DNA from: an uncultured Peptostreptococcaceae bacterium
Lineage (GTDB): Bacteria > Bacillota > Clostridia > Peptostreptococcales > Peptostreptococcaceae
Reading direction: 5' to 3'
DNA: 64,000 nucleotides
Assembly: GCA_947072565.1 (NCBI GenBank)
Contig: CAMTIM010000022.1
Location: 124,001-188,000 of the forward strand
Shown: positions 37,260-45,615 of the stretch, in pieces
How positions within the stretch are numbered: position 1 is the first letter of the stretch
Layout: every line of letters begins with the position of its first letter
The notes under the pieces: model-generated
The model's input: the letters and a program-made list of their open reading frames with translations, nothing else
What the model was told of the DNA's origin: nothing
Database searches by the model: none
Made by a program: the position numbers and the translations under genes

Positions 37260-37667
37260 TTATTTAATATCAGTATCTCTAATTTCTATTTCAGTTCCCT
37301 CTGGAGCTTTTATCTTAAATAAGCTCTCACCTTCTACTTTATACACAATCTCACCATTTTTAAGTTTAAAGTCATTATATCCAAGACCTACTATTCTTTC
37401 ATATTCTTCACAAACATTATCAACTAAAAAACCCATATGCACAGGTCCTTCGTTTAGTGAACTCCATTTATTAAAGTTATCCCCACTCTTTGGGGTTTGT
37501 AACTCTATCATAGAGTTATTTAATTTTAACCATGTATTATATTCTCTATTATGAAAACCCTGTGTCTCTGTAACTACCTCAAATTCTAGTATTCTTGTGT
37601 AAAAATCTAATGATTCTTTATATTTTTCAGTTTGAATACATATGTGATGTATCATTTTTATCCCCAT
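37260..37667 (-). CDS. VOC / glyoxalase-fold family protein
   Basis: 135 aa. MIHHICIQTEKYKESLDFYT at the N-terminus and VHMGFLVDNVCEEYERIV in the second half are the paired beta-alpha-beta-beta-beta units of the vicinal-oxygen-chelate fold. Possible metal ligands are His in IHHI, Glu in IELQTP, His in VHMGF and Glu in GTEIEI. This looks like a lactoylglutathione-lyase-like protein, but the substrate is unknown. RBS AGGAGG supports the first ATG. Confidence 0.85.
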   Translation of the reverse strand: MGIKMIHHICIQTEKYKESLDFYTRILEFEVVTETQGFHNREYNTWLKLNNSMIELQTPKSGDNFNKWSSLNEGPVHMGFLVDNVCEEYERIVGLGYNDFKLKNGEIVYKVEGESLFKIKAPEGTEIEIRDTDIK

Positions 37668-37745
37668 GTTTTATCCTCCTGTAAATGTTTTCATTCATAA
37701 GTTATCCACTTTTTAACCATTTATAACGTTAATATGTGTATAATT

Positions 37746-37796
37746 TTAGAACTAGAAAAAAGCTGCCCAATTAAGAGCAACTTCTTTCTAGTTCTA
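37746..37796 (-). terminator. Terminator of hpt
   Basis: AGAACTAGAAA and its complement enclose a second paired segment (AAGCTGC / GCAACTT), giving a long hairpin about 12 bp after the hpt stop. Confidence 0.75.
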
Positions 37797-37808
37797 AATA
37801 ATTATAAA

Positions 37809-38348
37809 TTATCTATCTTCATCTGTAACGTTAAATACGTATGGTATATTTCTATAATAATCACCAAAGTTTAATCCGTATCCAACAACGAACTTATCTT
37901 CTATTTCAAATCCGCAGTAATCTGGAACTAATTCAACTTTTCTTCTACTTGGTTTGTCAAGTAATACACAACACTTTATGCTAGAAGGGTTTTTAGCTTT
38001 TAAATGACTCATAACATGACTCATTGTAAGAGCAGTATCTGTTATATCGTCTACTATTAATACATCATATCCTTCTAAGTTTGAATTTACATCCGATACT
38101 ACTTTTACGCTTCCGCTACTTTGTTCTCCGTGACCATAGCTTGAAGTAGTCATAAATTCAATTTTAACTGGCACAGTTATGTTTCTCACTAAATCTGCAC
38201 AGAATATAAAGCTTCCTTTTAATAAAGACACAACTAAAAGATTTTTTCCTTCGTAATCCTTAGATAATTGAGCACCTAATTCTTTTAATCTAGATGCTAT
38301 TTGTTCTTCTGAACATAAAACTTCCCATTTCTTAGTCTCTATATTCAT
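37809..38348 (-). CDS. hpt: Hypoxanthine phosphoribosyltransferase
   Basis: 179 aa from ATG 38346-38348. The upstream in-frame ATG (38363) lies in the RBS itself (ATGGAGG), so the second ATG is the real start. LLVVSLLKGSFIFCADL, the PRPP motif VLIVDDITDTALTMSHV (about residues 93-109), SSYGHGEQSSG in the flexible loop, and C-terminal FVVGYGLNFGDYYRNIPYV. It salvages hypoxanthine and guanine. Confidence 0.97.
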   Translation of the reverse strand: MNIETKKWEVLCSEEQIASRLKELGAQLSKDYEGKNLLVVSLLKGSFIFCADLVRNITVPVKIEFMTTSSYGHGEQSSGSVKVVSDVNSNLEGYDVLIVDDITDTALTMSHVMSHLKAKNPSSIKCCVLLDKPSRRKVELVPDYCGFEIEDKFVVGYGLNFGDYYRNIPYVFNVTDEDR

Positions 38349-38418
38349 AGTTTGATCCTCCATTGTATATAATGATATTATCCATTTTATCGGAGATTAG
38401 CTTCTTTTGCAAGGACAA

Positions 38419-39723
38419 TTAGCAAACCTTGTTCATATCATCCATAACATTTATTATAACTTCGTCTGTAACAGACATTCCTTTGTCACTTACTCTACCT
38501 AAATTTTGTATACTTTGCTCTACACTTGAACCAACTATACCGTTCATTGATGGTACGAAACACTCATGTTTAGCTATTATAGCACTTTGTACTGCTGCTG
38601 ATGCTGCTGATGCTAATTTTAATGCACACCCAGCTTTAGCTCCATCACATATCATACCACTTAAATTTGCTACCATGTTTTCTATAGAACCTTCTATTTG
38701 TCTTATATCTCCACTCATTAACCAAGATAATCCAGCTGTTGCTCCTGTTGATGCTGCAACTCCACATCCACATACTGCTGATAATCTTCCTGTAAAGTTT
38801 TTAACATAAGCTGTTACTAAGTGAGATATTGCTAATGATTTAGCTAAACTTTCATCAGTTTGTGGGAATTTTTTATTGTAAGCAACTATTGGAAGTATAG
38901 CTGTTATACCATGATTACCACTACCATTTGAACTCATAACTGGCATCTTAACTCCAGCCATTCTAGCATCTGATGCACCTGCAGTTATCATCATAGCTTG
39001 ATTCATTAAGTCATCACCAAGTAATCCAGCTTCCATAGATTTCTTTATTCCGTAACCAACACCTATACCTATTTTTCCACTTAATCCATAGTTAGCTATT
39101 TCTTCGTTCATAGCTATTCCATCTAATAAGAATTCTATGTCTTTAAGTTCTAAAGCTTCTATATTTTCAACTAATTCTTTTATAGTTATTCCATCTAATA
39201 TATTTTCTTCTTTTTCTGTTGTTACAGCAACTTCAACATGAGGTTGTTGATCTAGTAATACTTCTCCATTTGACTCTAAGTAAACGAAGTTGTCATGCTT
39301 AGTTTTTATAACAACCTTAGAAGTTTTTGTAGCACCTTGTAGTACTACTTCTATATAAACCTTCTCTTTTGTATCTGCTGGTGATATAGATATTTGGTTA
39401 TTGTCTATATAATTTTCTGCTTCTTTAACTTGTTCTTCTGTTAAAGTTTCTAACACTCTTAATCCGTTTTCAGAGTGACCACCTATAAATCCTAATGCAA
39501 CTGATATTTTTAATCCTAATCTTTGTGTTCCTGGTATTCCTACACACATTCCATTTTTATATACGTTAGGGCTAACTAAAACAGTATGCTTTACTATTTC
39601 TTCACCTAATAATTCTTTTGCTTTTGCACAAGCTAATGCTACTGCTACTGGCTCTGTACATCCTAATGCTGGTTTAACTTCCGCTCTTAATATCTCAACT
39701 AATTTCGTTCTTTTATCTGCCAT
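38419..39723 (-). CDS. cdsB: Cysteine desulfidase (UPF0597 / CdsB-CyuA type, Fe-S dependent)
   Basis: 434 aa from ATG 39721-39723 (TTGGAGGG upstream; an ATG 15 bp further up has no RBS). Conserved cysteines: C22 in PALGCTEPVAVA, the CGCGVAAS motif (near 285-290) and ICDGAKAGCALK (near 330-340), the pattern of [4Fe-4S] L-cysteine desulfidases. Glycine-rich SSNGSGNHGITAILP is also typical. It degrades L-cysteine to pyruvate, ammonia and sulfide. It is preceded by a near-perfect sigma-54 promoter, with the activator gene cdsR just upstream, as in C. difficile where this enzyme is sigma-54/CdsR controlled. Confidence 0.92.
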   Translation of the reverse strand: MADKRTKLVEILRAEVKPALGCTEPVAVALACAKAKELLGEEIVKHTVLVSPNVYKNGMCVGIPGTQRLGLKISVALGFIGGHSENGLRVLETLTEEQVKEAENYIDNNQISISPADTKEKVYIEVVLQGATKTSKVVIKTKHDNFVYLESNGEVLLDQQPHVEVAVTTEKEENILDGITIKELVENIEALELKDIEFLLDGIAMNEEIANYGLSGKIGIGVGYGIKKSMEAGLLGDDLMNQAMMITAGASDARMAGVKMPVMSSNGSGNHGITAILPIVAYNKKFPQTDESLAKSLAISHLVTAYVKNFTGRLSAVCGCGVAASTGATAGLSWLMSGDIRQIEGSIENMVANLSGMICDGAKAGCALKLASAASAAVQSAIIAKHECFVPSMNGIVGSSVEQSIQNLGRVSDKGMSVTDEVIINVMDDMNKVC

Positions 39724-39767
39724 AATAAATCCCTCCAATAGGTTAAATAATTTTATACCTTATTATA

Positions 39768-39785
39768 TAGCAATATACGTGCCAA
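39768..39785 (-). promoter_or_regulatory. Sigma-54 (-24/-12) promoter of cdsB
   Basis: On the minus strand TTGGCACG-TATA-TTGCTA matches the consensus TGGCACG-N4-TTGCA/T at essentially every position, 45 bp upstream of the cdsB ATG. RpoN (18831-20177) and a matching activator (40067-41836) are in the same window. Confidence 0.93.
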
Positions 39786-39805
39786 GTTTTTAATTATTAT
39801 ATTTT

Positions 39806-39868
39806 AAAGGAGTTTTTTTGTATTTTCATAATATATCTATTTTTTATATAATATTTTTTAAACTCCTT
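39806..39868. promoter_or_regulatory. Candidate enhancer (UAS) for the cdsB activator
   Basis: AAGGAGTTT (39807-39815) and its complement AAACTCCTT (39860-39868) lie 44 bp apart, about 20-100 bp upstream of the -24 element. Activators of this class bind inverted repeats upstream of their promoters. The pairing is inferred, and the rest of the 39.79-40.04 kb gap is AT-rich DNA without a gene. Confidence 0.4.
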
Positions 39869-40045
39869 GCAACCACTACACTTTATATTAATTTATAAAT
39901 ATTATAAAATCGATTTTTTTGTATTTTTGTCATTTATTTTATAAATTTAAAGTTTATATTTTTTTATTAAATTTATTTTTAAATTCATGTGCAAAAGAAT
40001 TATAAGATTACGTTTTCCTATTTTTCTCAAAATGCACATTAAAAA

Positions 40046-40078
40046 GTCTCAAAATGAGATTCAGTATCATTTTGAGAC
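40046..40078 (-). terminator. Terminator of cdsR
   Basis: A perfect 12-bp stem GTCTCAAAATGA with a 9-nt loop. Its 5' arm (minus strand) includes the last codons and TGA stop of cdsR (40067-40069), and TTTTTAATG follows. Confidence 0.88.
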
Positions 40079-41836
40079 AATATTATACTTTTCTAATTTT
40101 CTATACAAAGTCGCTCTAGATATACCTAATGCTTTAGCTACTAATTCTTTATCTTTTTTATATTCTTTATATTTATTCAAAGCTTTAATTATTTCTGCCT
40201 TTTCTAGCGCCTCTAATGTTCTTATATTATTATCTTCAATTACAACTTCTTCAGTTTTTATATTTTTAATTCTATTTGGAATTAAATCTAAACTTATATT
40301 TGAAGTTAAAGACATGTTAACGCTGTATTCTATCACATTTTGAAGTTCTCTTATATTTCCAGGCCAGTTATAATCAGCCATCATATTAACTGCATTTTCA
40401 TCTATGTTGAATACGTTTTTATTTAACTTTGTAGCATATTCTTTTATCATAAAGTGTATCAATAGTGGAATGTCTTCTCTACGTTGTCTTAAACTCGGTA
40501 AATTGATTGGAATAACATTTAGTCTATAATATAAATCTTCTCTAAAAGTACCTTTATCAATCATCTTTTCTAAGTCCTTATTAGTTGCAGCTATAATTCT
40601 TACATCTATAAGCTTATTAGATTTTGAGCCGATTTTATTTAACTCTTTTTCTTGTAATACTCTAAGTAACTTAGCCTGTAAATGTAAGCTCATATCTCCT
40701 ATTTCATCTAAGAACATAGTCCCATTATCAGCCAATTCAAATTTTCCTAATTTACCACCTTTTTTTGCTCCTGTAAAAGCACCTTCTTCATACCCAAATA
40801 GTTCACTTTCTAGTAAATTATCTGGTATAGCTGCACAATTGACAGCTATAAAAGGGTTATCACATCTGTCACTATGATTATGTATAGCTCTTGCAAATAG
40901 TTCCTTACCTGTTCCACTTTCTCCTCTTACAAGAACTGTAGATGTAGATTTAGACGCCATTAAAGCTTGTTTTTTAACACTATCTATTTCTTTACTGATT
41001 CCTATTATGTTGTCTAGAGTTATTCCATAATCTTTATTTATTTTGTTATAGTTTTTGATAGTTTCTCTTTTATCTATAAAATCTATAACATATCCTTTAA
41101 GCTCATTATTAAGTATTATCTTACTAATATTATAAATACCTTTTAAATCACATCCGTCTGCCTTATAGTAAAAACTGCAAGACTTGTCCTTTTTAAAGTT
41201 ATCAACTGAAGGATTTTTTATAAACTTTAATACCTCAAATATATTTTCATTGTTTATATCTTTTTGTAAATTAAAAACTTGTTTAAATTTAGAGTTATAC
41301 TTATCTATTTTTCCAGCTACATCAATAGACACTATCGCTTTATCAATACTGTCTACTAAAGTTTCTAATTTTTTCTTTTCTAATTCTAATTCATATGTTT
41401 TTATCTGAGCTTTTATTTTATTAGAAATTAAATCAGCCATTTTTCCTAAAAAATTCATTAAGCTATCTTTATTGTTTTTTATAATATCAGCTTGTTCCTC
41501 AGTGAATGCTATTAAGCCTATTACACCATATGCATCCCCATCACATACAATTGGGCAACAAACTTCTGCAAACTCTCTACATGCCCCTTTATTGTGGCAT
41601 TCGTTGCATATGTCATTGCAACTATTGTCGTCTATTATAATCCCTACTTGTTCTATTAAAGATTTTTTAAAAGCTGAGTATCCCTGTACTTTCTCCCCTA
41701 TTTTTTCTATGTATATTCCAGTCCCTGCTATTCTTATTAGATTCTGGTTTACAATTGTTACATCTATCCCCAAAACTGCAACTATAGCTTCTGCTATGTT
41801 TTGAATATCCTCTTTTACATATTCTAAATTGTTCAT
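40067..41836 (-). CDS. cdsR: Sigma-54-dependent activator (CdsR-like)
   Basis: 589 aa. The N-terminal sensor region holds seven closely spaced Cys (73, 77, 80, 86, 93, 94, 98), which suggests thiol, metal or Fe-S sensing. A PAS-like segment lies at about 155-250. The AAA+ domain (about 275-510) has Walker A GESGTGKE, the sigma-54 contact loop GAFTGA and Walker B MFLDEIGD. The C-terminal Fis-type HTH ends [16 protein letters not shown]. It should activate the -24/-12 promoter of cdsB, the next gene, in response to cysteine. It starts 5 bp after a 45-aa membrane protein gene; its RBS lies inside that gene. Confidence 0.92.
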   Translation of the reverse strand: MNNLEYVKEDIQNIAEAIVAVLGIDVTIVNQNLIRIAGTGIYIEKIGEKVQGYSAFKKSLIEQVGIIIDDNSCNDICNECHNKGACREFAEVCCPIVCDGDAYGVIGLIAFTEEQADIIKNNKDSLMNFLGKMADLISNKIKAQIKTYELELEKKKLETLVDSIDKAIVSIDVAGKIDKYNSKFKQVFNLQKDINNENIFEVLKFIKNPSVDNFKKDKSCSFYYKADGCDLKGIYNISKIILNNELKGYVIDFIDKRETIKNYNKINKDYGITLDNIIGISKEIDSVKKQALMASKSTSTVLVRGESGTGKELFARAIHNHSDRCDNPFIAVNCAAIPDNLLESELFGYEEGAFTGAKKGGKLGKFELADNGTMFLDEIGDMSLHLQAKLLRVLQEKELNKIGSKSNKLIDVRIIAATNKDLEKMIDKGTFREDLYYRLNVIPINLPSLRQRREDIPLLIHFMIKEYATKLNKNVFNIDENAVNMMADYNWPGNIRELQNVIEYSVNMSLTSNISLDLIPNRIKNIKTEEVVIEDNNIRTLEALEKAEIIKALNKYKEYKKDKELVAKALGISRATLYRKLEKYNIVSK

Positions 41837-41841
41837 ATCTA

Positions 41842-41979
41842 TTAATCCTTAATCTTTCTCAAATTAATTATTTCTTTTATCTGTTTTAATTCCACGTATA
41901 TCTTATTTAATGTGAATTGAATAGACATCAATATTACAAATAACATAACTACTATAATTAACCCGTAATTTAAATTCAT
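41842..41979 (-). CDS. 45-aa single-TM membrane protein upstream of cdsR
   Basis: A short gene with ATG at 41977-41979, preceded by TTAGGAGGA at good spacing, and stop TAA at 41842-41844. It encodes [20 protein letters not shown], then [20 protein letters not shown] and a basic end. One membrane helix spans about residues 6-23, with an amphipathic basic tail of 22 residues on the presumed inside. It ends 5 bp before the cdsR ATG and contains the cdsR RBS, so the two are coupled. It could link the activator to the membrane or modulate it; no family is recognised. Confidence 0.7.
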   Translation of the reverse strand: MNLNYGLIIVVMLFVILMSIQFTLNKIYVELKQIKEIINLRKIKD

Positions 41980-42013
41980 AATACATATCCTCCTAATTTT
42001 ATAAAATTAAGCA

Positions 42014-42043
42014 TAAAAGACCAGGCATCACCTAGTCTTTTTA
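42014..42043 (-). terminator. Terminator of methyltransferase-like gene
   Basis: Stem AAAGAC-AGG with complement (one mismatch), 5-nt loop and T-tracts on both sides, about 26 bp past the stop at 42069. Confidence 0.8.
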
Positions 42044-42068
42044 TTTTATCATATTGTTTTTTATCTAT

Positions 42069-42638
42069 CTATTTTCGTTTTCCTATATAAATATATCTTT
42101 CATTTTCAACTTCTTTTAGATTACCTTCAAAATCTAAATTAGAAAATAAATTAATTATTTCACTAGGATAACGGTAACTAACATTTTCACCGCAAAGCTT
42201 ATGCTTTAAATTCTTTAATTTCACCTTTAAATTTTTCAAATTTAAATCCTCTAATATTAATTCTCCATTACATTTTAAAACTCTATTAATTTCTGTTGAT
42301 GCCTGTTTGCAATTATTAATATTATTAAAATGGTCTAATACTATTACCTTGTCAAAATATTTATCTTCAAATGGCAATAATTCTAATGTTCCTTTGACAA
42401 CGTTACAGTTTCCATTGTGTATTAAAGAATAACATACATCTTCATAAAGACTATTTTCTAATATTGTAACATAAACTCCTAACATTCTTAACCTTTTTCC
42501 TAAGTTACCTATGTTTCCAACAAGTAATATATTGTTTCCGATATTATACTTGATAGTATCCAAAAAACATGTTACATCATTAGAAGTATCTGTCAAATTA
42601 GCATTAGGTTCATAGTCGTGATATAATACGCTTTTCAC
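42069..42638 (-). CDS. SAM-dependent methyltransferase-like protein
   Basis: 189 aa. Motif I is degenerate (NNILLVGNIGNLGKRLRMLG, near residues 34-53). Strand two ends VTILENS, then NVVKGTLELLPFEDKYFDKVIVLDHF and an INRVLKCNGELILEDL turn follow, as in Methyltransf_11 enzymes. The first glycine motif lacks the usual ExGxGxG pattern, so activity is uncertain. The gene has its own terminator and stands alone between cdsR and the SSB-like gene. Confidence 0.7.
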   Translation of the reverse strand: MKSVLYHDYEPNANLTDTSNDVTCFLDTIKYNIGNNILLVGNIGNLGKRLRMLGVYVTILENSLYEDVCYSLIHNGNCNVVKGTLELLPFEDKYFDKVIVLDHFNNINNCKQASTEINRVLKCNGELILEDLNLKNLKVKLKNLKHKLCGENVSYRYPSEIINLFSNLDFEGNLKEVENERYIYIGKRK

Positions 42639-42763
42639 AGTGCTCCCCCTCTTTATTTTTTACATTTATAAATCATATCATAAAATACATCATAATAAAA
42701 TAGATTATAATAAATTAGGAGCAACTATTCAACACATAAATTTTAACTAAGTGGAGTGAAATC

Positions 42764-43399
42764 CTATTCATTGTTGTTTTCACTAGTTTTTTTTATTTTT
42801 GAGATGGATACTTCATAGGCAACTTTCTTTAATACCTCTCCATTTTCCAGTTTCTTTTCGTACTCTCTGCTTTGTACTCTTCCCCACATTTGTATCCTGT
42901 CACCTATTTTTAAACTCTTTGCAAATTTAGCATTACGTCCCCAAACTATAGATGGTATGTAGTCAGATTTATTGTATGGTCTATTTATAGCAACCAATAA
43001 GTCTGTTATCTCTCTTCCTAATGGAGTTTTTCTATATATAGGTGCTTTACATATAAATCCATCTAGGAATATGTTGTTAGGATCTTTCGTATCTTCCTCT
43101 GCTACTTTTATTTCTCTAACAAAGATAGTAAGAACTAATCTATTTTTGTTATCTATATTTTTATTATAAGATCTTAATTGACCTACTATTCTAACTAATT
43201 TATTGTTTTCAAAATCAATTTCTTCTAACAATCTCTCTGATACAGTAATCGGTAATACATCATCTGAATTACTGAGTCTATTTATTTTTATTTTTGTGTT
43301 ATAAAATTTCTCCCCAAATATTTCATGGCTAAATTCTAATTCACTTTCTAACTCTCCTCTTAGGTTTACTATGTTAGTATCATCCTTAACAGTAATCAT
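42764..43399 (-). CDS. Single-strand DNA-binding-like protein with two OB-folds
   Basis: 211 aa from ATG 43397-43399, with GGGGGG directly upstream; an in-frame TTG 18 bp further up overlaps the RBS. The second half (about 115-205) is SSB-like: DGFICKAPIYRKTPLGREIT, AINRPYNKSDYIPSIVWGRN, and KIGDRIQMWGRVQSREYEKK. The first half (about 10-105) looks like a second, more distant OB-fold (NLRGELESELEFSHEIFGEK). It lacks the acidic C-terminal tip of true SSB. Probably an accessory single-strand binding protein; role unknown. Confidence 0.78.
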   Translation of the reverse strand: MITVKDDTNIVNLRGELESELEFSHEIFGEKFYNTKIKINRLSNSDDVLPITVSERLLEEIDFENNKLVRIVGQLRSYNKNIDNKNRLVLTIFVREIKVAEEDTKDPNNIFLDGFICKAPIYRKTPLGREITDLLVAINRPYNKSDYIPSIVWGRNAKFAKSLKIGDRIQMWGRVQSREYEKKLENGEVLKKVAYEVSISKIKKTSENNNE

Positions 43400-43514
43400 T
43401 TCTTTATCCCCCCACAATTTGTTAATTGTTAATTCTTATGTTTTATCTTTTCTTATATAATAAATATATTTGTACATTACAATTTTTATTACAATTTATT
43501 GCTTTGTATTGATT

Positions 43515-44276
43515 TTATTTAATTTTTTGTACTCCATTACTATCTATTGTAAAATTTTCTTTATAAATCATATCTGATATAGGAACTATTTTGTATCCAT
43601 CTTTTTTAAATTTGCCTATTATAGTATCTAAATAATTCTCAACATTATTTGAACTTGCATGGAATAAAACTATAGAACCTGGCTGTGAATTTTTAACAAC
43701 TCTTTCTATTACATGATTTGGTCCTAATTCTTTCCAATCCATAGAATCTACATCCCATTTAACAACTTGGTATCCTAGTGATTTACAAATATCTAAAGTT
43801 TTAGTATCTACTTCTCCAAATGGAGGTCTATACAAAGTTGTTTTTTCTCCAGTTATCTTTGAAATTTTATCTGAAGTTATTTGTATTTCTTTTACTGTTG
43901 ATTGTTCTGATAATTCTTTAGTATTTGCATGAGTATTAGAATGGTTTCCTATCTCATGACCTGCTTTATGTATTTTTTTTACTAACTCTTCATTGTCATC
44001 TACCCAGCTTCCAACTAAGAAAAAAGTTGCTTTTATATCATGTTGATCTAGCGTTTGTAAAATCCCATCTATGTTGTCAGACCCCCATGCTACATCAAAA
44101 CTTAAAGCTACTTTCTTTTCATTAGTGTCAACTTTATATATTGGCATATTTGCATCACCTTGTTTGTAGCAAAAATATCTTATTCCATAAATCAATAAAA
44201 ATAATAATACTAACATCAATACTACAAAGAACATACTAGACATTAAAGATTTTGTTTTTTTAAATCTACTGTTCAT
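43515..44276 (-). CDS. Polysaccharide deacetylase, PdaB-like (sporulation)
   Basis: 253 aa. One N-terminal membrane helix (about 16-34), then the NodB domain: VALSFDVAWGSDN, DIKATFFLVGSWVDDN, the metal-binding GHEIGNHSNTHANT, YRPPFGEVD, and DSMDWKELGP. The FDVAWG form of motif 1 is typical of the PdaB sporulation subfamily, which acts on cortex or cell-wall peptidoglycan. Next to it on the other strand are spore-protein genes. RBS AAAGGAGG. A paralogue lies at 60961-61743. Confidence 0.88.
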   Translation of the reverse strand: MNSRFKKTKSLMSSMFFVVLMLVLLFLLIYGIRYFCYKQGDANMPIYKVDTNEKKVALSFDVAWGSDNIDGILQTLDQHDIKATFFLVGSWVDDNEELVKKIHKAGHEIGNHSNTHANTKELSEQSTVKEIQITSDKISKITGEKTTLYRPPFGEVDTKTLDICKSLGYQVVKWDVDSMDWKELGPNHVIERVVKNSQPGSIVLFHASSNNVENYLDTIIGKFKKDGYKIVPISDMIYKENFTIDSNGVQKIK

Positions 44277-44364
44277 ATTTACACCTCCTTTTTACATTTG
44301 TCCTATACTTAAACTTTATTTTTTTAAATTTCAAAAAATTACTATAAAGATAAATTTATTTTTT

Positions 44365-44374
44365 GGGCAAATTA
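44365..44374 (+). promoter_or_regulatory. Shared GGGCAAATTA motif before the 54-aa gene
   Basis: The same decamer occurs at 44620-44629 before the SASP gene. CAAATTATA here resembles the -10 of a late sporulation sigma (sigma-K type CATANNNTA). No reliable -35 is visible. Confidence 0.35.
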
Positions 44375-44404
44375 TATTCAATACTAATAAAAGGTGGTGG
44401 ATTT

Positions 44405-44569
44405 ATGTCAAATATAAGAAGTTCATTTTCTAACATCAAGGGTCACCAAGTAGAAACAGCTAGAGAAACTATTAAGTTTGAGAATAGACACTATCTAAGA
44501 GAAGCACATGGAATTCAAGAAGGTATACGTAAAGATAAGAAAATAAAAATGAGTAAAAAATGTAAATAA
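44405..44569 (+). CDS. Small basic protein upstream of SASP, function unknown
   Basis: 54 aa from ATG 44405, 5 nt after GGTGGTGG; an earlier in-frame ATG (44363) has no RBS and lies in the promoter region. Sequence MSNIRSSFSNIKGHQVETAR, then a charged region with KKIKMSKKCK at the end. No signal peptide or membrane helix. It lies directly before a SASP gene and shares a promoter-like decamer with it, so a spore-specific role is plausible. No family recognised. Confidence 0.6.
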   Translation: MSNIRSSFSNIKGHQVETARETIKFENRHYLREAHGIQEGIRKDKKIKMSKKCK

Positions 44570-44599
44570 AAATATTTTTTAAAAATTTTTAAATTTTAT

Positions 44600-44629
44600 G
44601 TATATAAAATTGCATTACAGGGCAAATTA
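44600..44629 (+). promoter_or_regulatory. Candidate sigma-G promoter of SASP gene
   Basis: GTATA at 44600-44604, an 18-bp spacer, then CAAATTA at 44623-44629, close to the sigma-G pattern GHATR-N18-CATNNTA. It is 61 bp before the SASP start. Confidence 0.5.
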
Positions 44630-44690
44630 GTATTAACAACACATTGCAAAGTGTGTTGACAAAAAAATCAACTTCAGGAGGAATTCTACT

Positions 44691-44888
44691 ATGTCAAGTA
44701 AAAAAGCAGTTCCAGCAGCTAAAGCTGCATTAAACCAAATGAAATTAGAAATAGCTAATGAAATAGGTTTAGCTAACTACGAAACAGCTGATAAAGGTAA
44801 TTTAACAGCTAGAGAAAACGGATATGTTGGCGGATACATGACTAAGAAATTAGTTGAAATGGCTGAAAATCAAATGGCAGGAAAGTAG
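44691..44888 (+). CDS. Alpha/beta-type small acid-soluble spore protein
   Basis: 65 aa. MKLEIANEIGL is the germination-protease recognition region and GNLTARENGYVGGYMTKKLV the second conserved DNA-binding block. The Ala-rich N-terminus and MAENQMAGK tail are typical. It binds and protects spore DNA and is degraded at germination. RBS AGGAGG. It has a strong terminator directly after it. Confidence 0.95.
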   Translation: MSSKKAVPAAKAALNQMKLEIANEIGLANYETADKGNLTARENGYVGGYMTKKLVEMAENQMAGK

Positions 44889-44912
44889 ATTTAAAACTGT
44901 GACATCTGAGTC

Positions 44913-44944
44913 AAAAAAGGCTACCATTTTGGTAGCCTTTTTAT
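44913..44944 (+). terminator. Terminator of SASP gene
   Basis: AAAAGGCTACC with complement around a 4-nt loop, then TTTTTATTT. Confidence 0.95.
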
Positions 44945-45045
44945 TTGCAAAAATATTTAAATATATTATTAAGCAAATTGTGCTTTTATTTTTATATAAT
45001 TTGGTTTAATATATTATATAGAAATAGTTTACGGAGGATGATATT

Positions 45046-45582
45046 ATGTTTGAAAACTCATCTGAAGAATTAGCTTCTCATAAGCTTTTAATTTTATATA
45101 TCTTAAATAAAATTAATATGGATTTAACTAATTCTCAAATAACGCAAGTTGTACTAGAAACAGAGATGATAAATTACTTTTCTCTTCAACAGTTCTTGTC
45201 TCAACTTATGGAATCTAAATTTTTAGCTACATACAAAGACTCTGACAGGGAATATTATTCTCTTACTCAAAAAGGGTTAGAGATTCTAGAGTATTTCTTA
45301 TCTAGAATACCTCAAGATATAACTAAAAAAGTAGACGAGTATATTTTGAATAATAAAGAAAGTTTATTATCTGATACACAAGTTAAGTCAAGTTTTGTTA
45401 AGCAAAGTGATCACGAGTTTATTGTTAATTTAAGAGTTATAGAAAACCAATCTAATTTAATAGATTTAAATTTAAATGTTTCTTCGGAGAAACAAGCCAA
45501 GCTTATTTGTAATAACTGGAAGAAAAATGCATCGTACATGTATGCAGAAGTTATAGATTTACTTATACGCGACAGCCATTAA
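45046..45582 (+). CDS. DUF4364 family protein (winged-helix-like)
   Basis: 178 aa. The N-terminal part (HKLLILYILNKINMDLTNSQ, EYYSLTQKGLEILEYF) has the helical pattern of a PadR/winged-HTH domain. The C-terminal part (residues 95-178) is mixed alpha/beta with LRVIENQSNLIDLNLNV. The whole matches DUF4364, a clostridial family of probable transcription regulators. RBS GGAGG at 7 nt. Targets unknown. Confidence 0.85.
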   Translation: MFENSSEELASHKLLILYILNKINMDLTNSQITQVVLETEMINYFSLQQFLSQLMESKFLATYKDSDREYYSLTQKGLEILEYFLSRIPQDITKKVDEYILNNKESLLSDTQVKSSFVKQSDHEFIVNLRVIENQSNLIDLNLNVSSEKQAKLICNNWKKNASYMYAEVIDLLIRDSH

Positions 45583-45615
45583 GCCTACATACACAGTATT
45601 GTTGTAGGCTCTTTT
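45582..45615. terminator. Bidirectional terminator between convergent genes
   Basis: AGCCTACA and TGTAGGCT with a 13-nt loop. The left arm overlaps the last codon and TAG stop of the beta-propeller gene, and CTTTT follows on the plus strand. Confidence 0.8.

Noticed and set aside
38349-38363. Upstream ATG as the hpt start
   Set aside because: This ATG overlaps the GGAGG ribosome binding site that serves the next ATG.
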